A stretch of 64,000 nucleotides of DNA, taken from Sialis fuliginosa. Lineage: Eukaryota > Arthropoda > Insecta > Megaloptera > Sialidae. Position numbers and translations under genes: made by a program. The stretch spans positions 6,696,001 to 6,760,000 of the forward strand of contig OY540815.1 of the NCBI GenBank assembly GCA_961205875.1. Direction: 5' to 3'. Under the pieces are notes generated by a model that saw only the letters and a list, made by a program, of their open reading frames with translations, was not told where the DNA came from and ran no database searches. Shown in pieces: positions 11,316 to 22,460 of the stretch; position 1 is the first letter of the stretch; each line of letters begins with the position of its first letter.

Positions 11316-12284
11316 TACTTCTGAAAAAAATGGATCGTAAAATATTAGTTGAAAGACATAGTGTCCATGCCATGCCATTTTTTTATTAAAAATATTTTAT
11401 AATTATTTTTATAAATTAATTTTCCATTTTGTGACAATTTATTGAAAGTAATACCTAATTACTAATTACTAATTGGCCAGACCTGTTTTATATAAATAGA
11501 AAATACATCAAGAAGAAGAATAAAAAGAAAAAGGAAAAATAATTTAACTTAATACATTTAAGGATTTTATTAATATATCTTAAATTATTTCCAAATATCG
11601 TTTAATCTAAATATGTAAAATATTTAATTAGTCTGTTAATTACTTATGAAATAAATCTGTAAATTGAATAAATAATTAATTTAAATTAAATAATTAATTA
11701 GAACAAATATATCGATTTGGTATTCTGACGTGAAAAATACCTGCGTTTGAAACAGAACGTTGAAAAAGAACCAAAAACAATTAATTAACTTTAATTTCCA
11801 CGTTTGTAACATTTACAAAAACAAAAAGTAATTATAAACTAACATTGTTGTACAATTTGTAATTGATATATGTAGTTAATTTTTGTTTCAATTTTTTCTA
11901 TTTAATTAAAATCGTTTTAGAATTAAATTTTATTTAAACGATGATAATTTAAATTCTCTGATGTTGATATTTTTAATTAAAAATATTAATCACTTTTTAA
12001 TCTATATACATATAAATATTTCGCTAGGAAATTTGCGAATATTTAAATTTTTTCTTCAGGTGAAAAACAGTTAATTTAGGATTTATCATACATAAAAATT
12101 CGGTCAAGATATACACGGGTGTATGCCATAAGGGTTCCGAAGTACGTACTACGTGAACTGTTTGGAGCCACAGGTGCATTTATGAGTTAGAAAATAATAT
12201 AAAAATAGGGTCATTATTTTGATACCCAACATGCCTAGATAAGAAAATAAAAATAAAACATTGCATGACGTCCCTCGCTATTTC
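11316..12284. other. AT-rich stretch, nothing recognised
   Basis: This is very AT-rich (TAATTAATTTAAATTAAATAA-like runs around 11670-11700) with no gene and no clear repeat boundary. Confidence 0.5.
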
Positions 12285-12460
12285 TACAAAATTTAAAATG
12301 ATATTGTTGACTTAAGTATTTGTCGTTGGTGGTCCCACCAAAGCCTCGATACCAAATTTTTTTCAGTTTTTTTTAGCCAGTAGTTATCGAATTAGAGAGG
12401 AGGGGACAAAATAAAATACTGCTTTTAGCCCCCTGATGGCGCCATTTTTGAGTCAGTAAA
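12285..12460 (-). repeat. Family C repeat, inverted copy 2
   Basis: This reads, in reverse complement, as the 9055-9245 block; TCCCACCAAAGCCTCGATAC and AGCCAGTAGTTATCGA are the clearest shared stretches. A second GCGCCATTTTTGA motif occurs near 12440 and again near 12546. Confidence 0.6.
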
Positions 12461-12779
12461 AAAAAATATATAGTCATATTCTACTAATTGAGATCTACAT
12501 GATACCTCACACTCTTGGTATACAATTTTTTTTTTTAATTTGCAGGCGCCATTTTTGATTTATAAAAGGTTAAATTCCCCTAGTTTGGTTATAAATATAA
12601 GAGAAAACATGCATATTTTACTTTGTATTTCATTCACCTCCCCCCACCTTCAATTTAAATATTGACACCTATGTTGAACGAAGACACATAAAACCTGTCT
12701 AAGAAAGTAAAAAAATCGTAAAGGGGGTAAACGCTATTAATAATTTAAAATTTAATTTACAAATTATATGAGCCGTAGA

Positions 12780-13095
12780 TTAAAATGGCAGCGTACAAAA
12801 ATTACACCTTGAATGACACAGCACTTCTTTCACGAACGTTTCTGGCGACAAAACAAGCCCATTACACGCATACAGCGCTCTAGATGAATTCATAAATCAC
12901 CATAATTGGGGGAGCGACGAACTTGTTCCCGACAACTTCTTACTTTTTCCCGGCGTGTCGTTACCTGCGCCCCCGCCATCTCTGCGCCAGCTCATGTACT
13001 AATTAAGCTAGTTTACATATTGCAATAACCGGTGCGTAAAATTGAACCTGGCGCGCGCACTTACCCAATCTTAACCGGTGCTATTTTGTGTTTGA
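12780..13095. promoter_or_regulatory. GC-elevated unique block, possible conserved non-coding element
   Basis: This ~300-bp block is visibly GC-richer than its surroundings and I see no second copy in the window. It holds CATAAATCAC, TAATTAAG and GTTTACAT, which resemble homeodomain and forkhead sites, and two CCGGTGC motifs (13030, 13075). There is no long open frame. The regulatory reading is inference from composition only. Confidence 0.25.
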
Positions 13096-13155
13096 TTGTA
13101 TGTATACTTAACTTCCCCCCCATAACCCCTTAATGTCTTATAATGAATATATATA

Positions 13156-13643
13156 GGGTCGAGCGGGGTAAATATGAAACATCAAAAAAAAAATAGTGTA
13201 AAAGTAAAACAAGCTTGCAACTAAAAAACTAATTTGTTTATAGGAGAATTATAAAAACTGACATCATCATTAAAGGTTTGTTAAAGCGACCTGAAAATAT
13301 GAATCGCCTAATAAGTGATGTGTCACCCCTACAGATTCCCCTGTTAGTCGATGTCAAAACGTTTGATTCGTTGCACATAACTTTCTGTATAGCTCAGATA
13401 TTAATTAAAGTAACAATTTCACATTGATATGCCACAAAGAAGGTAAATCAAAGTTGCCTTTGTAGCTTTTCTTTTAATTTTCCATTTCTGTTTGTTGTAT
13501 CGTACAGTTCAAATGACGTAAGTATTTAAAATGGTTATTCATAAGTGCATCTAGTAGACAAAATTAAAGTATGAATTTGTATCGTTAATTGTCAAAAAAC
13601 ATGAAAGATTTGTATTTTGTTTCACTTTTACTCCAATTGATCC
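13156..13643. mobile_element. Family D TIR element, complete copy
   Basis: The left end GGGTCGAGCGGGGTAAATAT and the reversed right end GGATCAATTGGAGTAAAAGT are TIRs of about 26 bp that continue into TGAAAC. TA flanks both sides. The interior matches 33594-34081 through GTTTGTTAAAGCGACCTG and TTTCTGTATAGCTCAG. It has no intact coding frame. Confidence 0.7.
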
Positions 13644-13835
13644 TATATAAAATGTTTATTTACTGATTCAATATACATACATAATCAAAGCCGCATATGA
13701 CATACATATTGATTACAATTATCTATTATATACAGTAATCCCTCTATTTGCGCGGTTAATTGGTTCAATGAAAAATGGAGCAATAGAAAATCATATAAAA
13801 AATAATTCCATACTATCAAATATTTGACTCTTATA

Positions 13836-14625
13836 CACAGTGCTTCTTCGTGCTAAATTCACCAAAGGTAGTTAATTATTGACCAATTTAAATAAAAACC
13901 GATAGTGTTTAGATAAATTGCCTGGAATTGGTTAACCATTTAATTTTTATACAATTTTACTAAAAAAATATTAATTCGAAATTTTTCATAAAACGCACTT
14001 GATTATGTTTTCGTATATTTTTAATTTTTTGAGAATTTCAATCTAAATCTAAATTTATGCAAACGTCAAAATGATATTTAAAACGCCAAAATGATATTTA
14101 AAACGTCAAAATGAGATTTAATATGTTCAAGCAAATATCAGTTTCGAAAAACAAAACACGAATTTTTAAAATAAATTGAGATAAATCTGTGTAAGGGAAT
14201 ATTTTATAACAAAACATAAACCCATATTATATGAAATTTTATGCTCTACAAAAAATATTCTATAAAATTTTCACGTAACATGTGTCGTTCTTGAGATATC
14301 TTGAAAAAATAAATATTTTGGGGTGTCACCCCTCCCACTTACACACGATTTTGAAATGGAACCGTCCTCAAGCCAAACCCAACCATTCGACCAAGTTTCA
14401 ACAATATCGGCTCAGTGGTTCATGAGTTATGCGTGTGACAAGGATTCAAGAGCCAGACGGACGGACGGACAAACAGATACGGAACGAAAAGTGTTTGTCT
14501 TGACGTGAAACGGAAAGATCAATTTAAAATTTTGAAATCGGAGAACATTTTTTTTGTCTCAATCTGTAACGATCACAAAGCTTCTCGTATCTTCGATATT
14601 TCGAGGAAGCAAAATTTTATATAAA
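13836..14625 (-). repeat. Family E repeat, copy 1
   Basis: An ~790-bp block inverted relative to 25413-26178. It shares GTGCTTCTTCGTGCTAAATT, GCCTGGAATTGG, a GACGGACGGACAAACAG tract and TTCTCGTATCTTCGATATT. The short open frame at 14323-14508 lies inside it and is not conserved as protein. The class is unknown; the GTCTGTC/GGACGGAC tract is common in insect interspersed repeats. Confidence 0.7.
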
Positions 14626-14689
14626 ATTTAACAGGTTTCTGACAGAACAATAAAACTGTTTTTTTTTGTTACAGACTGTATATTCAAAA

Positions 14690-15060
14690 AAATTGTATAG
14701 ATAGGTTTCCTAAAATGCAACAAAAAATGTTAAATGACCTTTTGATTTTAACCCTTCAGTCACGACATATTTGTTTTTCAATGTCGTTGTCAGAGTGTCT
14801 ATGGTTAAAAATACAAAATTTTTGGATCCCCTCCAAAAGACAGAATAGTGTACTCACATTTTTTTCCCACTAACCCTATTGAGTAGGGTGTCTTTAGAGA
14901 GATCTTCTAAAATGCAAAAAAAATGTTAAATGACCTTTTGGTTTCAGCCATTCAGTCACGATATATTTGCTTTTCAATGTTGTTATCAGAGCGTCCCCTC
15001 CTCTAATTTCTAAACTACAAATGCAAAAAACACCATAGCAAAAATAGTTTATGAAAAATT
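14690..15060 (+). repeat. Family F repeat with a ~200-bp tandem duplication
   Basis: CTAAAATGCAA..AAAATGTTAAATGACCTTTTG occurs twice about 199 bp apart (near 14709 and 14908), each followed by a CAGTCACGA.ATATTTG motif. The inverted counterpart is at 37960-38065. This is probably an internal duplication within a longer repeat. Confidence 0.6.
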
Positions 15061-15681
15061 TTGAAATAACTTTTTTTTTATAAATCGTAGTGAGAATAAT
15101 TACGGAACTCTATCATTTCATTTTATTTTTACATTTTTCACCCACATTTAAAACCTACAACCTACAGCATTATGCCACGAAAAAGCATAATAAAACTCAC
15201 AGTGCACGTACAATAACCATTTCCACATAGGTGTGTGCAAAATGCAATTACTGACTTTGGAAAAGTTTCAAAATGATGCAGTTTTTACCAGCTATAACCG
15301 TGACGACTATGTACTGTAAGCTGTAATAATAATAACCAAGCTAGTGCAATAATGTTTGTTTGCTGTACGCACATTTTACAAGTAATTTGTAGTTTTTCAT
15401 ATCGACTAATTTTATCCCTATGATATATATACTGTATGTATTAATATAAAGTAAGTTATTAGTGTTTGATATTTGTAGGAGGGTCACGCTAGAATTGTAA
15501 TGACTTATAATCAAGGATTTGAACCAGTCAAATTGTTTAATTATTCCGAATTTACTAAAGTTAGAATCATCATGTACATCTTTTTGAGAGTTATGTGTTA
15601 CCAATGTACCTTTAACGGTGTGTCCGGGGGGAAGGGGGGTATGGAATTTTTTTGGGAAATGCATTACATATTACAATTTTA
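15061..15681. other. No recognised gene; overlapping short frames
   Basis: A 107-codon minus frame (15341-15664) and a 60-codon plus frame (15500-15682) overlap on opposite strands. Neither shows a motif I recognise. A GGGGGGAAGGGGGG tract lies near 15627. Confidence 0.4.
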
Positions 15682-16003
15682 ATGTCCGGTAATATAAAGG
15701 AGCTAGCAAATTTGCTAGCTAGTAAGCACTTTCAAATGAGATATCAAACATATATGACAGTTTTTTTGGAGTTTGTTGAAGACTTTGACAAGTTTCGCAC
15801 ACGCGTTGTAGGTAAATACCAACGGTTTTAAAACAGTGGTGATATTATGAAAATTATTTTGTACGGTGAAAGATGCCAACTGTTGAAGTGTCACTGCTCT
15901 AAATTCCATAGCTAATCCATAGATACTAGTATAGAATTAATACCCCAATTGAAAGTGCTTGCTAGCTAGCAAATTTTGCTAGCTACTCTATAATACCGGA
16001 CAT
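15682..16003. mobile_element. MITE with palindrome-bearing ATGTCCGGTA TIRs
   Basis: The left end ATGTCCGGTAATATA and reversed right end ATGTCCGGTATTATA are TIRs of about 55 bp ending at AAGCACTTTCAA. Each TIR contains its own palindrome, GCTAGCAAATTTGCTAGC or close to it. The core is about 210 bp and non-coding. No convincing target duplication is seen. Confidence 0.75.
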
Positions 16004-16064
16004 AAAGCTATGTAAAATATCAAATATGCAAATCGAAATTAAAAATAAAACTGACCCAAAAACA

Positions 16065-16094
16065 CCTTCGCGTATCCCTAGGGATACGCGAAGG
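16065..16094. repeat. Perfect 30-bp GC-rich palindrome
   Basis: CCTTCGCGTATCCCT at 16065-16079 is followed immediately by its exact complement, with no spacer. It is bracketed by an A-rich left side and a T-run on the right, giving a shape like an intrinsic terminator. I see no other copy in the window. Confidence 0.9.
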
Positions 16095-16261
16095 GTTTTT
16101 TTGTTCAACACTACGCCAGGGCTTAAATAATGAATCTGCTCCTACTTAATTATGTTTACAAAAAATTCATAAAAAATATTTAGGAAAAACAGTAAAAACA
16201 TAATTAAGATCAAACAAATATAGCTACCGTTATGAAATTAATTAACTTTTAACTTTATTCC

Positions 16262-16578
16262 ACTATTAGCTGATACTCGCGACTTCGTTCGCGTTATATA
16301 TATAATAAGATGTATATGGTTCGCGTGGATTTTAGGTTAGGTAGGAGCTGTCACCCAAGAAGAATATTATGTAACACAAATTTCTGTTATGATAGTCGAT
16401 AAAACTGGTCGCGCGTAAAAATGTGTTTATCTAATAAATGTTTCGGAATATAAAGTAGCCTATGTTCTTCCTCAGGATGCAAGCTATCTGCCAAAATTTA
16501 TCAAGATCGGTTCAGTGGTTTAGCGGTGAAAAGGTAATAAACAGACAAAGTGACAGACACACTTTCATATAACTATGG
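16262..16578 (-). mobile_element. Helitron-like family H copy
   Basis: It begins AGCTGATACTCGCGACTTCG and contains GTAGCCTATGTTCTTCC, GGATGCAAGCTATCTG and GGTTTAGCGGTGAAAAGG, ending near CACTTTCATATAACTATGG. Orientation is minus by comparison with the TCCATACTAATA-type 5' end of other copies. TATATA and GGTTAGGTAGG insertions make it longer than the 183-bp copy at 50.7 kb. Confidence 0.6.
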
Positions 16579-16809
16579 TAAATGAAAGGACGATTTACTA
16601 ACTTTGATTATTTTTTTCATCCCAAGCTTAATCAGGATTAGTAAACTGTCCATTTCCTAACTGATATTATTTACTACTTTATAATACTATCCACTATACC
16701 CGTGAAAAATGTTTATCGTAGTTAGAAAAAAGAACACTTACCAATCGTGATTATTTTACTTTATACAAATTAAAATTATTTTTGAAATACAATCAGACAC
16801 ATATAGTTT

Positions 16810-16890
16810 TAAAAACACATAAGAGAGAGTATACTATGTGTAGGTATATAGGACAGAGAGAGTAAATAAACCCGAGAGATAGAAGAGGAA
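16810..16890. promoter_or_regulatory. GAGA-rich patch next to a GC island
   Basis: AAGAGAGAG, ACAGAGAGAG and CCGAGAGATAG lie within 70 bp, directly before the GC-rich open frame at 16891. GAGA-type tracts are known binding sites for GAGA-factor proteins in insects; promoter function here is inference. Confidence 0.25.
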
Positions 16891-17100
16891 GTGCATTCGT
16901 TCCGGGACACAGAAACACAGGCGCTGGTGGTGGAGGCAGCGGGTAATATGTCGCGGGTCGGCGGCGACGTGCGCAATGACGCGGACCTACCCCCCACCTC
17001 CTCCACCCCTCCCACCTTACGCCTCGTGGTTCATGACCCGGTACAGTACGCGGCACACCTGCGGTACCACTTTTACGTATCATTGAATTTGTCGGAATAA
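16891..17100 (+). other. GC-rich open frame, candidate exon
   Basis: An open frame of about 69 codons has its first ATG at about 16948 (MSRVGGDVRNDADLPP...). Composition at about 16910-17070 is markedly GC- and CpG-rich compared with all neighbours. It is preceded by GA-rich sequence and followed 50 bp on by a CA microsatellite. The peptide is Pro/Thr/Ser-rich in the middle and then reads LVVHDPVQYAAHLRYHF. I recognise no family. The opposite strand is also open here (16793-17083), so the frame may only reflect GC content. It could be a first exon, a promoter CpG cluster or neither. Confidence 0.2.
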
Positions 17101-17146
17101 TTTACATCTGTAATGCCGCTGTACCAAACCGCCACATACGGATTTT

Positions 17147-17173
17147 CACACACACACACACACACACACACAC
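17147..17173. repeat. CA microsatellite
   Basis: An uninterrupted CA dinucleotide run of about 27 bp. Confidence 0.95.
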
Positions 17174-17540
17174 GCTTTGACGCATACTCGCCCAGAAGTG
17201 CACATGTTGTTGCAGTGCTGGATGCAATGGAGTAGAAATAAAAAATTGTCTACAGTTGAAAGCAAAAAAGTACTTATGCTGGGTTTTGCATACTGGATTT
17301 GGTAAGGTGATTTATAATATTCGTTTGTTTTAGTTTCAGATGTCGCTTAATGTAATCTGAAAAATTATATTTTAACCTTCCAATGGCCGCATGTATCCTT
17401 CAGATAATTTGTGATTTTATATTGGTTCTAACGGACACGTTTCAAAAGCTAGACTTTCCCCTTCCCACGTATCTTCCTAGCTCCCGTGGTGGTTTGTAAC
17501 AGTATGCCAAGTGATTTCAAAGTGGTCAATGGTTTTTATA

Positions 17541-17745
17541 TTGAAAGTGGCCTAACTCCATTTATGTTTAAACTGAGATATTAAAGAGTTTGCGTTTCAA
17601 TAAAATTAAAAATATACATGTACGATATCAATGTGCCACATTGATTAAGTGTTTCTAAGAGAGTTAAATTTATTATTAAAATAACCCCAATTATTAAATG
17701 AATAATATGTGTTTTTTACCACAAATGGAGTTAAGCCACTTTCAA
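17541..17745. mobile_element. MITE with TTGAAAGTGGC TIRs
   Basis: TTGAAAGTGGCCTAACTCCA on the left is matched in reverse complement by the right end TTGAAAGTGGCTTAACTCCA, giving TIRs of about 25 bp. The core is about 155 bp and AT-rich. A related AACTCCATTTATTG fragment follows near 17785. Confidence 0.7.
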
Positions 17746-18993
17746 AATCAACAATTACATTTGTTATTAATTTAAAAGAACTCAACTCCATTTATTGTTA
17801 GTTAAAATGCTTCAAATTGAAAAAAAAACACTCACTTTACTTTATATTATTTTTTTATAACTCTTAAAAAATTTATACAATAATAATTCAGGAAATCTAA
17901 GTATGTGTACAGAATGATTTTTTAAGTCTTGAGATTGTTTAATATCTGGAAAACTATGGATTTTTAGTGAAAATATTTGATACAAAAGTTTCAGGATTTA
18001 GAGGGGCAAAATCAATGGAGGTAACAATTTTGACCTTGAGTGGAGGTTTGAAGGTCATTTTGGGGTCGACAAATTTTTTTCTATTTATTTTTTTGAAGAT
18101 TCGTATTTTGCAGAAAAAAATTAATTACTTTGTCTGAAAAGTTTTATAAAAAATTTCAATTTTAACATATTTATTTTTATTTTGTAACATTAAAAAAATT
18201 TAGGTATGAATTGATGACAGAAAAATCAGCAATATCGGTAACAAAAAAAAACCTAGGTCACGATTGGGTTAATGGTTACATTATTTATGAGTTATGAAGT
18301 TTCACTGTGTACATTTTACAGTACTTGAATTGTTAATTAAAATTTTATGTTTTAAATATTCTATTTAATTCGTTTATTACTACACTGAGATTTCGTAAAA
18401 CTGGATTATATTTTTCTATTGTAAAAAAGTATTATTGACAATAAAACAGTAAGTATTATCTAAAATGGTCAATAAAAATATCTTATATAGCAACATAGTA
18501 CTTTCTAACTACAAACCATAAAACTTATAATATTTTTAATAATCTAATATTCCATAAAATTAAAATTATTTCGATTAATCATGTAGTAGTTAGAGCACTT
18601 TAAGATATTCAGACAGCAAATGGGCTAATTTACATGTTCCATATTTTTGTGTCCACAAAATCGAATGGATTAAAACCTATATTCATTTTAGAATTAATTC
18701 AGAACATTGATGTACCGAAAATAGTATTAAAACAATCACAGTTGACTTCTAATAAACTGTCACAAAATAAGAAAAGTTGAAGCCAGATGTCTTACAGTGA
18801 TAGGAGAAATTCAAGGACGAATTATTCACAGATTCATACAAAAATAATTAATTATAACTGTAATAATAATTGCTGTCAAAATTTATAAAATGAAGTAGAA
18901 ATATTTATTCATTTTGACGTACTTTATTTAAAGAACTGTCACAACGTATCAATTCATTGAAATGATTTTAAATTTTATCGCGTTTATTAAAAA
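17746..18993. other. AT-rich stretch, nothing recognised
   Basis: No gene or repeat boundary was identified apart from the AACTCCATT fragment near 17785. Confidence 0.45.
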
Positions 18994-19915
18994 CTAGCTA
19001 CTGCCCGCGGCTTCGCTCGCGTGGATTTCGAAACCCACATCATCATGATATTTTTTCCGCCGGATAAAAGTGTGAAATATAATTTTTTTCTATATTTTGG
19101 TTTTCATTCATTATGCAAAATCGTAAATATCTCGACTGCTATGCGAGATAGGGGGTTGTTTTTCCTAATACCCCACCCCTGTGATATTTTTCCCGCCGGA
19201 TCGAATAAAACTAATAACAATCCTTCATATGTGACAGGGGGTGAAATATTTATTACTAAAAAAAAATCCCCATATAAATTTTTCAACCCTTTTGCAATCC
19301 CTTAAGGGTTCAATTTTCGGGATACGAAGTAGCCTATGTCCTTCCTCGGGATGCAAGCTATCTCACTGCCACATTTCATTAAGATCGATAAAGCGGTTTA
19401 GCCGTAAACAAATAGACAGACTGAGAGATACACTTTCGCATTTATAATATAAGTATCGTATCCTATGTAATTTAAGGAGTTGTTTTGTCCCCCTAATAAC
19501 ACTTCTTCTGTAGTATTTTTCCCGGCAGATCGAATGTAACCAATTGCAACCCATCATATATGACAGGGAGTGAAATATTAAATTTTTTTTATTAGTAGTT
19601 TTCTTTCATTATACAAAATCGTAAATATCTCGGCTCCTATGCGAGATAGAGGGTTGTTTTTTCTCTTGATCCTCCCGCGCCGTAGTATTTTTCCCGCCGG
19701 ATCGAATAAAACCAATTACAACCCTGCTTGCAATTCCTTAGGGGTTGAATTTTCGAGATACGAAGTAGTCTATGTCCGTCTTCGGGATGCAAGCTGTCTC
19801 ACTGCCAAATCTCATCAAGATCGGTTCAGCGGTTTAGCCGTGAAAAGGTAACAAACAGACAGAGAGACAGAAAGACAGACAGACACACTTTCGCATTTAT
19901 AATATTAGTATGGAA
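18994..19915 (-). mobile_element. Helitron-like family H, composite with internal duplications
   Basis: On the minus strand the 3' end reads CGCGAGCGAAGCCGCGGGCAGTAGCTAG followed by T (given here as CGCGAGCGAAGC, CGCG, then CTAG at 18997-18994). That is a GC hairpin a few bases before CTAG, as in Helitrons. The 5' side near 19880-19915 carries the TCCATACTAATATTATAAAT end. A block with TTTTTCCCGCCGGATCGAAT and GCGAGATAGGGGGTTG recurs three times (about 19141, 19481 and 19635), so the element is internally repeated. Short open frames inside are not conserved protein. Confidence 0.65.
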
Positions 19916-20280
19916 GTATGGATAGTATGGAGTAAATTAAATCTATTTTTTTTTATGAATGTAAAATTAAATAACACAATATAAAACTATCAGACACGAA
20001 CTAAACGAATAAATAATATACAACTCAATATTTATCAGATATTAAACTAAACGTCTTCAATATTGGCAATAAGTTATTAACGCTCTCGTCTCCAAACTCA
20101 ACCAAATATCCGAAAATCTAACACGTTGTTATATTTATATAATATAACATCTGATTTCCATTGTTGCCAGTTTGCGTACACTGATGATACCACATTGTTA
20201 TCATATCGGCTTTAAATTGTTAAACCGTCGTCCCGTGGAAACAATCAATGCGCTTTATTATTTAAACGTAGAAAATTGAA

Positions 20281-20508
20281 TTGATATTTGCCGGAGTGAA
20301 GAAGATATTACAGGAATTGGGCAATGATGCGGAAACGGAAAAGAACGAACACATGATAAAGGTTGGCGAGGAGTGTGAACGGTCTGCCCTTTGTGCAGTG
20401 GCGTGCGATGGAAAAAATATCCCGGTTTTAAATAGTATTTTTTCAGATTCGTTTCAAAAGTATATTGGATTCAAGCCAATATCTTATGTAAAAATTTATC
20501 AAAAATAA
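20281..20508 (+). other. Open frame of unknown origin, weak exon candidate
   Basis: This frame of about 75 codons has no ATG at its start; the first in-frame ATG is near 20356. Codons at 20281-20430 are less AT-biased than the surroundings and read AETEKNEHMIKVGEECERS and CAVACDGKNIPVLN. I recognise no domain. There is no clear acceptor before it, and the tail becomes AT-rich. It may be a decayed exon or transposon piece. Confidence 0.2.
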
Positions 20509-20594
20509 TTCTTAAAGCCTTTTTAAGTCATTTATCAAAAAATTTAATTCGTGAAAAATTTAATAAGGAAAAATTAACACAAGTGCAGTTATAG

Positions 20595-20970
20595 TCATCA
20601 GCCCCCCTACTTAAATAATTGAAAATTTAAAAAAACGTGAAGGTTAAAAATTGTTTCTTATATCGTGAGAAATATTTTTAGTCGAAAAACTTTTTTCTAA
20701 AACCAATAGTTCATAAAAATTAACAATTACATTGTTTATAATATATGATCACGCTTGAATTTTTCAATCTTGATAATTTTGGCTCAATTTACACCTAATT
20801 TTCAATGTTCACAACTTTTTTTCCGATTTTTCTAAGCGATCATTTTGGGGACAGCAATTTTTAAGCGTTTTCCCCGAAAAATGTTTTAAAAATGCATAAA
20901 AAATACATCATATATATTGTTGAATCCGTGATTCAATAAGCTTTCATTTGACACCCCACGCGATGTCCTT
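20595..20970 (+). repeat. Family G repeat, copy 1
   Basis: This matches 35205-35590 in the same orientation through AATTTTTCAATC.TGATAATT, CACCTAATTTTCAAT, AATTTTTAAGCGTTTT and ATGCATAAAAAA. Both are non-coding. Confidence 0.65.
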
Positions 20971-21504
20971 TTTTTCCATTTCCCAATTTACGCCCTGAAA
21001 TTAACTCTCAGAATCAAAATTCACCTTTTTATACTTTACGTCTATAATGGGCCACCATACTCTGTGCTAAATTTAAAATTTTTACGTCGAATAGTTTTTT
21101 TTTAAATCACCTGTGACAGATGGACGGAAACCAAAATGAATGGAACACAAAAAAAAAACGAATAAAAAACACACACACATATTCATTGTCTGTCCACGTT
21201 TGAGCCCACCACTGTCGCCTGCATGTTTCCAGTCTTGTTCATATATTATATACGGCGGCGCCCAAAATACACAGCAGTTTTTTCTTGAGCGTTTGATATT
21301 TCCAAACATCTTTGTCATAAGCCAGTTCTAAACTTATTGGCTATATTTATATCATATTTCATATGAATAAATTCAATACTGTCGATGATAGTTTTATGTT
21401 CCATTTTTTTGTACCGAAAATAAATATATTGGGTATTTTTTAACATTTGACATATTTGTCATGCAAATACAATTGAAAGATTATGAATCTTAAACAACAT
21501 AAAA
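20971..21504. other. No recognised gene
   Basis: Overlapping opposite-strand frames at 21082-21331 are mutual shadows. CACACACAT and GGCGGCGCCC patches are the only unusual composition. Confidence 0.4.
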
Positions 21505-22034
21505 TACTGGCACCAGTCTTGGATAATACCCGTATTGGACACTTGTCTAATTAAATGTACTAAATGAGAAATATTTAATTACTTCCATTAATGAATCATA
21601 ATCTATAGACACAACTTTAAAACAGCTTAATCTTATGATAATCAGCTGATGGTGGATATTAAAACTAATTAAAAGTGTAATCTATGTATTAATTATTATA
21701 TTATCATAGCATCTGCTTTATATTGTTTCAAATTTTACGATTCTTTATTGTACAACTTTTGTGTCGTAGTACTTACCACGTCGTAATCATTAATAAATGT
21801 CCATCACTGTTACTGGTTTTACTTTGTCCATTACTGGAAAAAAAATATAACAAAATAAAAGGCTAATTAAAAAAAACTATATTTGCAGACTATGATAATA
21901 AAATTGTTTTAATAAAGAAGTAGTTGTTTTATTAGTAACATTAATTCATGAAAATTTCAAATAAGAAGCCCATCAATCCCAAAAAAATAGTATTACTTGC
22001 TTTTAAAGCGGTCAAGACTGGTGTCAGTGCCTTA
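21505..22034 (+). repeat. Family A repeat, copy 2
   Basis: It starts TACTGGCACCAGTCTTGGAT and ends GACTGGTGTCAGTGCCTTA, so the termini are inverted relative to each other. It lacks the MITE present in copy 1 and therefore shows the empty site (21598-21603). Confidence 0.75.
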
Positions 22035-22407
22035 ATTTACCTATAAATATGGTAATTCGGTTTTAACTGCCCGATTTATACTTTAAATAACAAATAAAGT
22101 CATTTGGAATCAAATATTAGCTGAATTATCTAACACATGTTGAGCTTTTTATATTATTATATTATTATTATACTAATACAGTGGTCTTCAAACTCAATAA
22201 GGGTGGGAGCTACTTTTGAAATTTGCATATGTATAAAAGAATTTATCAAATCACAATGAAATTATAACATTAGCTTTCTAGTAAAAAATTTCTCACATGA
22301 TCTTCTAAAAATACCGTTTGTAAACTGCTGATCTAGAACTATACGCATTCAAATTTTATATAATTTCAATAGATTGTTTTATACAGTCTTTTATATAAAA
22401 AAAAACT

Positions 22408-22460
22408 AGGTTTCCCCCGCGGCTTCTGCAACATGGGTGATTTTCTATTACCAGTGGATA
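22408..22460 (-). mobile_element. Helitron-like 3' end fragment
   Basis: AACTAGGTTTCCCCCGCGGC is, in reverse complement, GCCGCGGGGGAAACCTAG followed by T. It resembles the hairpin plus CTAG end of the family H elements; the rest of the element is not visible. Confidence 0.4.

Noticed and set aside
14323..14508. Open frame reading through SRARRTDGQTDTER
   Set aside because: It lies inside family E, and the Arg/Thr/Asp-rich part is just translation of the GACGGACGGACAAACAG repeat.
20339..20430. Possible conserved exon with Cys residues (EECERSALCAVAC)
   Set aside because: Kept only as a weak candidate: no splice acceptor, no ATG in good context, and no second copy or recognised family.
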